From Histomonas meleagridis (lineage: Eukaryota > Parabasalia > Tritrichomonadida > Dientamoebidae), in contig WSYJ01000153.1 of the NCBI GenBank assembly GCA_020186115.1, forward strand, positions 248,001 through 312,000: a DNA stretch of 64,000 bases, written 5' to 3'. Positions 1-9,218 of the stretch are shown here, piece by piece. The position numbers and the translations under genes were made by a program. The notes beneath the pieces were generated by a model. The model ran no database searches and had not been told where the DNA came from. It worked only from the letters and a program-made list of their open reading frames with translations. Numbering within the stretch: the stretch's first letter is position 1; the number at the start of each line of letters is the position of its first letter.

Positions 1-726
1 ATTGTCGGTAAATATCTTCCAAAGCTTATAACATGGGTCAACGATAAATTAAGCACCACTGAAATCTGCAGCAAACTTAAATTATGCCAATCAAATGATG
101 ACAATGATGATGCATATCTCGAATTATATCTCGAAATGGACGAAAATGACTATGTAACAGACATTGAACTTCCACTAGGACTTAGCAATGCCGACAACTG
201 TGCTATTTGTAAGAAAGCTGTTGGATTTGTCTCAGCCGCAATGAAGAACAGTCTTGTCCAAGCTGTAGTTAAAGCCGCAGCAACATCAGCGTGCGGAGCA
301 ATCTCCAGTGGAGTTGGCGCCGGACTTTGCAGAACAATTGTTGGATCGTGTGTCGGCCCAATAATGACATGGCTTGGACAAAAGTTATCACAATCAAAGA
401 TCTGCTCTAAATTAGGCTATTGCAAAGGAAATTCCATCGATGAAGGTGATGATGAAATTGCTTATGTCGAAATTCCGGATGGCTTGGATAACGCATCTGC
501 ATGTGTCATATGCAAGAACGTTGTCAACGGCATGAAGACAATCGTTGATGTCTCATCAAAAGCAGAAAGTGTCAAAAAGATTGTGAGTGAACTTTGTACG
601 AAGATTCCTGTAATTGGAAAGGGAATATGCACTTCAATGGTCGGAAACTACTTTACACCAATTTACAATATGATTTTGAGTGGAATGTCAAGTATCAATA
701 TTTGTCAGAAAATTGGACTTTGCTAA
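1..726 (+). CDS. Multi-domain saposin-like (SapB) protein, 5' truncated by window edge
   Basis: The frame is open from base 1 through the ATG at 136 to TAA at 724-726, so the gene begins before the window. Three saposin B-type units are visible: the end of one (ICSKLKLC), then two complete ones opening with NCAICKKAVGFV and ACVICKNVVNGM and closing with ICSKLGYC and ICQKIGLC. The cysteine spacing (CxxC near the start, a central pair, C near the end) matches the three-disulphide saposin fold. Acidic linkers separate the units. Family members are secreted lipid-binding or membrane-active proteins, and parabasalids and amoebae use them as granule effectors. The actual role here is inferred only. 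The signal peptide would lie outside the window. Confidence 0.85.
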   Translation: MVGKYLPKLITWVNDKLSTTEICSKLKLCQSNDDNDDAYLELYLEMDENDYVTDIELPLGLSNADNCAICKKAVGFVSAAMKNSLVQAVVKAAATSACGAISSGVGAGLCRTIVGSCVGPIMTWLGQKLSQSKICSKLGYCKGNSIDEGDDEIAYVEIPDGLDNASACVICKNVVNGMKTIVDVSSKAESVKKIVSELCTKIPVIGKGICTSMVGNYFTPIYNMILSGMSSINICQKIGLC

Positions 727-1573
727 ATTGAATATTGTGAACCAACTTTGTTTCGCTAATAATAAACAATTTGTCCGAAATGTAATTTGATTGCGATGTG
801 GTATGACAAAACATTTGATGGGCCAAAAGTATAAACAACTTCCAAAGAGTGATTGGGATTTTAGCAGAAAGCAGACTAAAGAAACGTTTCTGATAAAATT
901 GAAGAGTTGCTGGAAAAATGAAACATCGATTTCAAAATACTGAAATATTTGTATAATTAACAAACTGATATCTTAAAAATAATCAAAATCATATGTTTGA
1001 TTAAATTTATGAAATTCAATTTTCATTTTTTATGAGCCAGCCTAACTATGAATTTAAACTGCTGAATTATTTTTATGCTCATTGAAAAATAAAAAATAAA
1101 TTAAATTATTTACAATTTAGTGAACTTTTTGAATCAAATGATGTCGTTCATCTCACAAATTGGTGTTTTTGATCGAAAAATTCAAGACCGACTATATGGT
1201 CATGATAGAAAATATAAAAAAGAATCATTATTGACAAACGCCTCACTATTCAAATCGATATTCCTGAATTAATATATTGTTAATCGATCATATTTTATAT
1301 AAATGAAGATAATGAAGATATCAACTTTAACAAAAAAATTCACAGATACTATGAAATCGATATCTGATTCAACCATGACTCAGAAAATTAAATAGAAAAT
1401 ACATCATATATTATTTTATAATTTATTTATGATTGGATATTTATCAAAATAAAATATAACATAATTATTCCGGATTTAACAAATAATATTGTAAAATATT
1501 TTAAGTACCTCTGTTTTGGAGTCTATTATCATTTTTCTTGTTTCTATCACTAAATGAGATTTATCATTTTCTT
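727..1573. other. Intergenic, no supported gene
   Basis: AT-rich sequence between the saposin gene and the end of ankyrin array 1. I looked for tRNA-like and protein remnants and found nothing I can support. The last module of ankyrin gene 1 (minus strand) ends at its edge. Confidence 0.6.
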
Positions 1574-3798
1574 TTATAAAACAAAGATATCTTTAGCGTT
1601 AACATTAATTTCTTTTTGTTCAAGAAGTAATTTAACTATTTCTGATTTAGATGCTAACATAAGTGCTGTTACAAATAATTTAGATAATTTCCAAATATTA
1701 TTTTGAAATATCAAAATATTATAACAAATTTTAAACAAAACAAATAAATATTTTTAGCATTAATATTAATTTCTTTTTGTTCAAGAAGTAATTTAACTAT
1801 TTCTGTATTACCTTTATAAGATGCATACATAAGTGCTGTTACAAATAATTTAGATAATTTTCAAATATTATTTTGAAATATAAAATTATTAAAACAAATT
1901 TGAAATAAAACAAATAAATATTTTTAGCATTAATATCAATTCCTTCTTGTTCAATAAGTATTTTAACTATTTCTGTATGACCTTTATCAGATGCTAATAT
2001 AAGTGCTGTTACAAATAATTTAAATAATTTTCAAATATTATTTTGAAATTTTAAATTATTAAAATAAATATAAAATAAAACAAATAAATATTTTTAGCAT
2101 TAATATCAATTCCTTCTTGTTCAAGAAGTAATTTAACTATTTCTGTATGACCATTCAAAGATGCCCAAATAAGTGCTGTATCATATAATTTAAATAATTT
2201 CCAAATATATTATTGAAATAAAAAATTATAAAAATATATTTTAAATAAAGTATATAAATACCTTTAGCATTAATATTAATTCCTTCTTGTTCAAGAAGTA
2301 ATTTAACTATTTCTGATTTAGATGCTAACATAAGTGCTGTTACAAATAATTTAGATAATTTTCAAATATTATTTTGAAATATTAAATTATTATAATAAAT
2401 TTTAAACAAAACAAATAAATATTTTTATAATTAATATCAATTCCTTCTTGTTCAAGAAGTAATTTAACTATTTCTGTATGACCTTTTTCAGATGCAATAA
2501 TAAGTGCTGTATTAAATAATATAAATAATTTTCAAATATTATTTCGAAATATTAAATTATCAAAATAAATATCAAATAAAACAAATAAACGCTTTTAGCA
2601 TTAATATCAATTCCTTCTTGTTCAAGAAGTATTTTAACTATTTCTGTATGACCTTTATCAGATGCTAATATAAGTGCTGTATTAAATAATATAAATAATT
2701 TCCAAATATTATTTTAAAATATCAAATTATCAAAATAAATTTTAAATAAAACAAATAAATATCTTTAGCATTAATATCAATTCCTTCTTGTTCAAGAAGT
2801 AATTTAACTATTTCGATATAACCTTTTTGAGATCCACACATAAGTACTGTTCTAAATAATTTAAATAATTTCCAAATATTATTTTGAAATCCAAAATTAT
2901 TAAAATAGATATTAAATAAAACAAATAATTACTTTTAGTATTAATTTCAATTCCTTCTTGTTCAAGAAGTAATTTAACTATTTCGATATAACCTTTTTGA
3001 GATCCGCACATAAGTGCTGTATTAAACATTTAAAATAATTTCCAAATATTCTTTTAAAATCAAAAATTATTAAAATAAATTTTAAACAAAACAAATAATT
3101 ACTTTTAGTATTAATATCAATTCTTTCTTGTTCAAGAAGTAATTTAACTATTTCTGTATGACCATTTGAAGATGCAACAATAAGTGCTGTTTGAAATAAT
3201 TTAAATAATTTCCAAATATTATTTTGAAATATCAAATTATTATAATAAATTTTAAACAAAACAAATAAATATTTTTATAATTAATATCAATTCCTTCTTG
3301 TTCAAGAAGTAATTTAACGATTTCTGTATGACCATTTGAAGATGCAACAATAAGTGCTGTATTAAATAATATAAATAATTTTCAAATATTATTTCGAAAT
3401 ATTAAATTATCAAAATAAATATCAAATAAAACAAATAAACGCTTTTAGCATTAATATCAATACCTTTGCAATTCAGAAATATTTTAACTATTTTGATATG
3501 GTTATTTTTAGACGCATTTTCAAGTGCAGTTTCAAATAATTGTTATAAATATGAAATAATTAATTTAATCATAAAATTATGAATTCAGATATCAAAATGA
3601 TTAACATTAATTCCTTGTTGTTTAACAAGCCATTGTACTGTTTCAACATATCCTTTTTTTGCTGCATTTAAAAGTTGTGTATTAAATAATTTAAATAAAT
3701 TAAAAAAAATTTTATGAAACATAAAGATATAAAAACAAATATAAAATTGATTAAATAAATGTTATTTGATGATCTATCAAAATTGTTTTGTTCAAGAA
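1574..3798 (-). repeat. Ankyrin module array of gene 1: about 13 units on a 170-bp ladder
   Basis: On the minus strand the Thr codons that open successive modules fall 170 nt apart through most of the array. Two intervals differ: one of 161 (a 3-codon loss inside a module) and one of 150. Each module is about 29 codons (T-A-L...GHTEIVKLLLEQ.GIDINAK), followed by a spacer that is normally 83 nt and has stops or a frame change. The last module ends with its own stop (TAA, read from 1576 to 1574) after DINAKD-type residues. One spacer, near 3540-3600, is 63 nt and carries in-frame stops. The array most likely forms the 3' part of the gene whose N-terminal ORF is at 3799-4992. How the spacers are bypassed is unknown. 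Confidence 0.85.
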
Positions 3799-4992
3799 CT
3801 AATTTGAAAAATATTGCTTGTTTTTAATATAACGATTGAGAAAGAATAAATTCCCAATTTTTATTGCTTTTCTAAGAATATCATTGCTTATTTTTAATCC
3901 AACTGATTTTAAATATATAAAATTTTTGAAATTATTATGTTTTAAGCTAAGAATTCCAAATTTATTTAAATCATTAATTTCAGTAATTTTGTTTTCATAA
4001 AGATATTTAAAGATATCATTTCGATGAAATTCAATTGCTGTTTCATATGCATCTTCAAATGATGAATGGTTTTGTTCACATAAATGAATGATTTCTACAT
4101 TTTCGCCTACAACTGCATATTTACCTGTGTTTTCTACTTTAGCGCCATTCATAAGTAAATATTTAAAACATTTAACTGAAGAAAAAAATGCTGCATAATC
4201 AATTAATGTAACATTTTCTTTATTAATAATTGAACATCTTTCATAAAGTGATGGTTCAATTGTTTGATTAAAATTAAAGTTTGTTTGTGATGATATTTCT
4301 TGAAGTTTTTCGATTTCATCATTTCGAATGATTTTCGCAATTTCATTTGGATTATGTCCTTCTTTAATATATTTCTTATGTAATTCCCATTCATTCTTTG
4401 AATGTTCCTCATAATTATTAATAAAATCTAATTGTAATTGCTGTTGTGAATCAAGATGTTTTAATTGAAGAATTTCTTCTTTTGAATAATAATGTGCAAA
4501 ATAGAATGATTTCTTTTCTCCTATAAAATCTGGTTGAATGAATTCATGTTCAATCATTTTATTAAGTAAATAATTTGATTCTTGTGTTTTTAACTTAATT
4601 AAATATCTTTCGAAAACATATATTATCTTATAACATTGAATGTTTTCTTCTTTTAACTCAATAAATTTTAAAAAACTTAAATATAAATTTACTTCTTTCC
4701 TTTGAGATATAAAAGCACTATATATTAATCTACTAATTAAAATATTAAATGAATATGGAAAAATATCACTAAAAAACTTCATTACGGTTTGAGTCGATAA
4801 TTCGAAATTATCTTCTGTTAATTCAAAAATTATGTTTTCGAGTGATTGTAATGGAGCTGGAATCTTTTTTTGGTTTGATCTTTCTGAATTAATTTTTGTT
4901 AATTTTTGGCTTGTCTTTATAAAATTTTTTGGATTAATAACTCGTGTTTTCGAACGAATGTTCAATGAATTTCTATTCGAACGAGTTTTCAT
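3799..4992 (-). CDS. DUF3447/ankyrin family protein 1, N-terminal ORF
   Basis: A 397-residue ORF starting MKTRSNRNS. The C-terminal half carries the family core: NPNEIAKIIRNDEIEKLQEI, SLYERC, LIDYAAFF, KCFKYLLMNGA, TGKYAV, EIIHLCEQNHSSF and FHRNDIFKYLYENK. This is the DUF3447 ankyrin-like domain, expanded in trichomonads. The N-terminal third is a diverged helical region also found in the other copies. The ORF stops at 3799 just as the 170-bp ankyrin array begins; the next module (LVLEQNN) is in a different frame. The full product is therefore probably much longer than this ORF. Function is unknown; ankyrin arrays normally mediate protein binding. Confidence 0.85.
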   Translation of the reverse strand: MKTRSNRNSLNIRSKTRVINPKNFIKTSQKLTKINSERSNQKKIPAPLQSLENIIFELTEDNFELSTQTVMKFFSDIFPYSFNILISRLIYSAFISQRKEVNLYLSFLKFIELKEENIQCYKIIYVFERYLIKLKTQESNYLLNKMIEHEFIQPDFIGEKKSFYFAHYYSKEEILQLKHLDSQQQLQLDFINNYEEHSKNEWELHKKYIKEGHNPNEIAKIIRNDEIEKLQEISSQTNFNFNQTIEPSLYERCSIINKENVTLIDYAAFFSSVKCFKYLLMNGAKVENTGKYAVVGENVEIIHLCEQNHSSFEDAYETAIEFHRNDIFKYLYENKITEINDLNKFGILSLKHNNFKNFIYLKSVGLKISNDILRKAIKIGNLFFLNRYIKNKQYFSN

Positions 4993-5042
4993 ATTATCAT
5001 AAAGTTTAATATTTGGATTAAGTGACTTAACGTTTTGAAGTG

Positions 5043-5085
5043 ACCGTTTATCACATTCATAAATTTTATAACGTATATAAACGGT
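5043..5085. promoter_or_regulatory. Inverted pair of ATAAACGGT elements upstream of ankyrin gene 1
   Basis: ACCGTTTAT (5043-5051) and ATAAACGGT (5077-5085) form a perfect 9-bp inverted pair with 25 nt between them, about 50-90 nt upstream of the ATG at 4992. AACGG is the core of Myb-type recognition sites. The same AAACGGT string occurs near other starts in this window (9159, 38954, 45367). A regulatory role is inferred. Confidence 0.4.
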
Positions 5086-5404
5086 TCAAATATTTGAGCA
5101 AAGCCACTTTTTAATCTTAACGGAAATTTCACATCAACCAAATATAGAACCAGATAATATCATTACAATTGAGAAATTGTTATTGAATTATATGAAAATA
5201 ATCTTGGGTTAACAGCCAAACACATTTCAGAAATTATTGAAGTTGATTTAAGTTTCCTTTATTAATTAATTTTATTTAACTCAGTTTATTTTTGTGTTTT
5301 TGTTGAAATAAAATCAGAATTTGCAAATTTGTCAACAAATATAAAAAATTTAAATTTTTCGTAATTACTTGAAGTATTCCAATAAATAAATGAATAAGTA
5401 GAAA

Positions 5405-5521
5405 ATGATACCAACGAAACTTTCGTATTATGTGAATAAAAAAGAAAATCAAATATTAGAAACACTTTTAAATAATAAAATCGAAGAATTACAAGAAAAT
5501 TCAATACAAAATGATTTTTGA
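5405..5521 (+). pseudogene. Remnant of a DUF3447 ankyrin-family gene
   Basis: A 38-codon stretch reading MIPTKLSYYV... includes QILETLLNNKIEELQENSIQ. This aligns with the family motif AKIIRNDEIEKLQEISSQ (with NDF following in both) and then stops. No upstream or downstream family sequence remains in frame. It is probably a decayed copy. It lies opposite in strand to ankyrin gene 1. Confidence 0.5.
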
Positions 5522-5540
5522 TCAAAACTGATTATAATCA

Positions 5541-5600
5541 AGAAATTGCTTGAGTTTATCAATAAACCCCGCTTGGGCTGCTTTAGTAAGTGCAACATCA
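5541..5600 (-). pseudogene. Ankyrin module remnant
   Basis: On the minus strand this reads VALTKAAQAGFIDKLKQF, a recognisable first half of an ankyrin module, with no intact neighbours. The rest of 4993-5811 shows only scattered AT-rich sequence and no supported gene. Confidence 0.4.
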
Positions 5601-5811
5601 AATTATATAGGGAAGCTCCAAAAAATATTATAAAGTATTAAAGCATTAAATAAAATAACAAAAAATTTATATCATTTGACGAAATCGCACAACACAGACA
5701 AAAAGCTGATTGCATACTTTACATACATGTGACGAACAGTAAAATCTCAATTTACCAAATTCATGATGAATGTGTTTCTTTTCATACAAAATGAATGTGA
5801 GTTCATTATCT

Positions 5812-7980
5812 TTATTCAATTTTCTTCTTTGGGAAGAGCACTGTTGCTGGTGTCATTTGTGTTCCCTTCTTTAACAAGCCAAACTTAAACATTACATTTG
5901 GATCGTTATCGAGTGGAGCTGGAGAACCCAAATCCTTAAGTAATGTCTTTGCTGTGTTTGGCATAAATGGATATATGCACAATGATATAATCCTTAAGCC
6001 TTCGATCACAACGTACGCAATTGTACCAAAGCGCGCGTCATCTTTTCCTTTGTAAGTCCATGGCTTTTGGTCAGTGATATACTTATTAAGGTCGTGCAAG
6101 AGTTCCCATGTGTCGGCGAGTGCGTGTCTTGTTTGGCCAAATTGTACAAAGTGGTCAATTGTACCTGGTAATGCTTCGATCTTTTCGACAATCTCTTTAT
6201 CAGCTTCAGTTAATTCACCACATTCAGGTACTTTCATATCAGCACCAATGAACTTAGGTGATAAGACACGCATGACAAGATTCCAGAAGACATCCGCTAA
6301 ATCATTGTTATTACGATTTAACATAGCTTGGACAGAATAATCAGCATCACTAACAAGTGTAACTTCACGTAACAGGAAATATTTGACGGGTTCAAGTCCC
6401 CAGAAATCTCGAAGAACGATTGGATCAAGTGTATTACCAATACTCTTGGACATCTTTTCGCTATTCATTGTCCACCAGCCATGAACAAGTAAACGCTTAT
6501 ATGGTTTAATGCCGGCTGCAAGAAGGAAGGCTGGCCAATAAACTGCGTGGAATTTAAGAATATCCTTGCCAACGGTATGAAGATCTGCTGGCCATATTCC
6601 ATCTTCTTCACCATTCCATCCGGCGACCGTTAAGTAGTTTGCCAATGCGTCAATCCAAACGTACATCGTTTGACTTTCATCGTCTGGAACTGGGATGCCC
6701 CAGGAGACGTTAGCGCGTGAAACTGACAAATCGCGAAGTTCGCCCATAACAAATGATTTGACTTGGTTGTAATATTGGCGTGGTGTGATGCATGTTGGGT
6801 TTGCATTCATCCAGTCGAGAAGTGGTTGCCTCATTTCAGAAAGTTTAAACATGTAATTATCTTCAGATGACCAAATAAGTTCAGCACCATCTTCAATATT
6901 AAACTTCTTAGCAACACCATCAACAATACGTTCTTCAATGCTGTTTTCGGGGATGAAAGCTTCTTCACGCTTGGAATACCATCCTTCATACTTACCTTTG
7001 TAGATGTAACCTTTTTCACGAAGAATGACCCAGAGCTTCTTGGCAACTTCAAGATGGCGTGGCTCTGTTGTTCTGATGAAAACATCTGGATGGAGATCAA
7101 ATTCTTTGAAGGCGTCTCGGAATGTTGTTGATGTCTTATCACACCATTCTTGTGGGGAAACGCCATGTTCAGCTGCTGTTGTTTGAACCTTAAGACCATG
7201 TTCATCAGTACCAGATGAATAAATTATTGGAATATGACGAAGTTTGTACCAATTAGAAAGTGATTCAACAAGTGTTGTTGTGAAAACATGGCCAATGTGT
7301 GGTGCGCCATTGACGTAATAAATTGGTGTTGAGAAATACATTTTCTTTTCGGGTGGTGGTGACATGGCATATCTCTCAGGAATGCCAAGATTCATGATTG
7401 CAAAGTTAACTGCCTCGTCAATGAGTCCCTTTGTACCAATTTTAGTTGCTTTAGCTGGTGATACATCAATGTCAAATGATGCAATAATATCTAAGATAGC
7501 ATCAAGATATGTATTGGCAACTGTCTTTTGTTGAGCAGATTGGTATTTTTCGGCTTTGGTGAAAAGAGTATCAAGTTCTTTTTTAGATTTTTGAAGTCTA
7601 TCTTCCTTAACTAAGATGTGTTGCTTTTCGCTGGCAACAATTGGAGTAGCTGTAGCGTAAATTAAGTCAGCAAAGGAAATCAAAGATTCAACTTCAGAAA
7701 GTTTTTGTGTTGGGAGTAACTTATTATTTGCAAATAAGTATTTAATGATAGAATGAGTTCCGTGATATGTTGGTTCTTCTTTCTTTTCAGCTGTTTCATC
7801 TGCTTTTTCAGCGGATTCTTCCTTCCTTAAAACAGGCCAAATTGGGAATTTAAGATCTTTTGAAAGTGTTTGACGTTTATCTGATGAAACATCAATAATC
7901 TTTGGTGGAGCTTCTAATAAAGAAAGAATTTTTCTTATTACATATGAGTCTTTGGTATGAGAAATCGTGAGAACTTCCAT
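5812..7980 (-). CDS. MARS: Methionyl-tRNA synthetase, bacterial/organellar-type core with N-terminal extension
   Basis: Charges tRNA-Met with methionine. The class I signatures are clear: PHIGH in YYVNGAPHIGHVFTTT, GTDEHG, and KMSKS in WWTMNSEKMSKSIGN. The core resembles bacterial and mitochondrial MetRS rather than the usual eukaryotic cytosolic type (which has PHLGN). The zinc-knuckle cysteines are absent: the region reads GWYSKREEAFIPENS. About 215 N-terminal residues (MEVLTISHTKDSY...) look like a GST-like appended domain, as in some eukaryotic synthetases. I place the start at the ATG at 7980 because the frame further up has only a GTG (7998). The gene is visibly richer in G+C and more codon-biased than its neighbours, as expected for a highly expressed gene. 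Confidence 0.93.
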   Translation of the reverse strand: MEVLTISHTKDSYVIRKILSLLEAPPKIIDVSSDKRQTLSKDLKFPIWPVLRKEESAEKADETAEKKEEPTYHGTHSIIKYLFANNKLLPTQKLSEVESLISFADLIYATATPIVASEKQHILVKEDRLQKSKKELDTLFTKAEKYQSAQQKTVANTYLDAILDIIASFDIDVSPAKATKIGTKGLIDEAVNFAIMNLGIPERYAMSPPPEKKMYFSTPIYYVNGAPHIGHVFTTTLVESLSNWYKLRHIPIIYSSGTDEHGLKVQTTAAEHGVSPQEWCDKTSTTFRDAFKEFDLHPDVFIRTTEPRHLEVAKKLWVILREKGYIYKGKYEGWYSKREEAFIPENSIEERIVDGVAKKFNIEDGAELIWSSEDNYMFKLSEMRQPLLDWMNANPTCITPRQYYNQVKSFVMGELRDLSVSRANVSWGIPVPDDESQTMYVWIDALANYLTVAGWNGEEDGIWPADLHTVGKDILKFHAVYWPAFLLAAGIKPYKRLLVHGWWTMNSEKMSKSIGNTLDPIVLRDFWGLEPVKYFLLREVTLVSDADYSVQAMLNRNNNDLADVFWNLVMRVLSPKFIGADMKVPECGELTEADKEIVEKIEALPGTIDHFVQFGQTRHALADTWELLHDLNKYITDQKPWTYKGKDDARFGTIAYVVIEGLRIISLCIYPFMPNTAKTLLKDLGSPAPLDNDPNVMFKFGLLKKGTQMTPATVLFPKKKIE

Positions 7981-8425
7981 TAAATTGATTACTGTCACTT
8001 TTGGGTTTTGGTCGATCTAATTAAGAGGAATTTTGGCCAAGCAAAGTATTGAATTGAAATGGTGACATTCTGAATTCAGACCTTCCAGCAAAAAAATTAA
8101 ATGGTTTACTAAACAAATCCGTTCCTGGAATTTTGTAAATTTATCTTTTCGTTCGATTTCATTATCCTTTTAGAATTAAAGATTTGCAATAATTAAACTT
8201 ATTTATTTATAAATAATAAAGTGAAAATCATTAATGTTTGTTGTATTCATTAAAAAGTTTCGATTTTTTCTAACATTTCTTGATTTTTTGCGATAGAAGC
8301 CTAAAAATTTGCAATGAGAAAATTTTTTATTCTAAATTATAAAAACAATTTTTCATTCATTTATATAATACATTTTTAGTGCTAAAAGGCAATTTCTTTG
8401 ATGGAGTCTTGCTTTGTTCCCAATT

Positions 8426-8960
8426 TTATTTGTCGATGTCCTTCCTTCTATTAACCTTTGTAATTTCATGATAATTTGAATTATTTGACTCATCCAACAG
8501 ACATTTATCATTAAATTCGAGGTTCTCATTATTATTTGATAGAAAAAGCATATCACATTTGAAATTTGGTTTATCATAAGCTTCATTTTTACGAATTAAT
8601 TCAACTACTTCTGTTTGTTCAAAGAATGAAGTGTTGTATAAAATATTGAAAAAATTTCCAAATATTATTTTGAATTCCCAAATTGTTATGTTAAATTTGA
8701 CAAAGAAAAAATATCTATGGAATTGACATTAATACTTTTATTCTCAAGAAGTAATTTAACAATTTCTATATAACCTTTTTGAGCTGCTAAATTAAGTGCT
8801 ATTAGAAACAGTCCGAATAATTACCAAACATTATTTTGAAATATCAAATTATCAAAACAAATTTTATATATGACAAACAAATATCTTTAGTATTAACATT
8901 GATTATGTTTTATGTATGAGGATTCCCAAGTGAGCGCAGTTTTAGATTATATAAATGATT
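8426..8960 (-). pseudogene. Orphan ankyrin-array tail lacking the DUF3447 domain
   Basis: On the minus strand there is one damaged module (TALTWESSYIKHNQC then stop), one good module (ALNLAAQKGYIEIVKLLLEN), and a short module leading into a unique open tail. The tail begins with VVELIRKNEAYDKP and ends RRKDIDK before a TAA at 8426-8428. Typical spacer sequence lies between the modules. No N-terminal family domain lies upstream, so this is either a truncated relic or the end of a lost gene. The tail differs from all five intact copies. Confidence 0.6.
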
Positions 8961-9145
8961 ATCTTATTATTTGAACAAATATCTGTAATTATGGATATTA
9001 TGGATAAATATGGTGAAGGTGATACTTTTTATTTCGTGCCCGAAAATTTCTGTACATTCGAAAATTGAAGAAAAATTATATAACCGAAAAAATCGTTGAA
9101 TTAATTCCAATTATCTATTATGACTATTGCATCGGGGTGCCATAA

Positions 9146-9168
9146 AACGATTATAGGCAAACGGTCAC
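9146..9168 (+). promoter_or_regulatory. M3-like AACGAT plus AAACGGTCAC elements upstream of the golgin gene
   Basis: AACGAT (9146-9151) is followed by TATAGG, then AAACGGTCAC (9159-9168), 50-73 nt before the ATG at 9219. AACGAT matches the M3 core promoter motif known in T. vaginalis. AAACGGTCAC recurs exactly at 45367-45376. Function is inferred from position. Confidence 0.45.
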
Positions 9169-9218
9169 TAATGTATGGGCTTTATTAAAAAAGTGTTCAT
9201 AAACAAAAAGCCAAATAC

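Noticed and set aside
1574-3798. Satellite DNA or transposon terminal repeats
   Set aside because: The 170-bp units encode ankyrin modules with conserved reading frames, and arrays always follow a DUF3447 ORF in the same orientation.
8353-8586. 77-codon minus-strand frame starting MKLMINQ
   Set aside because: It overlaps the orphan ankyrin tail in another frame, and the tail frame continues the ankyrin homology.
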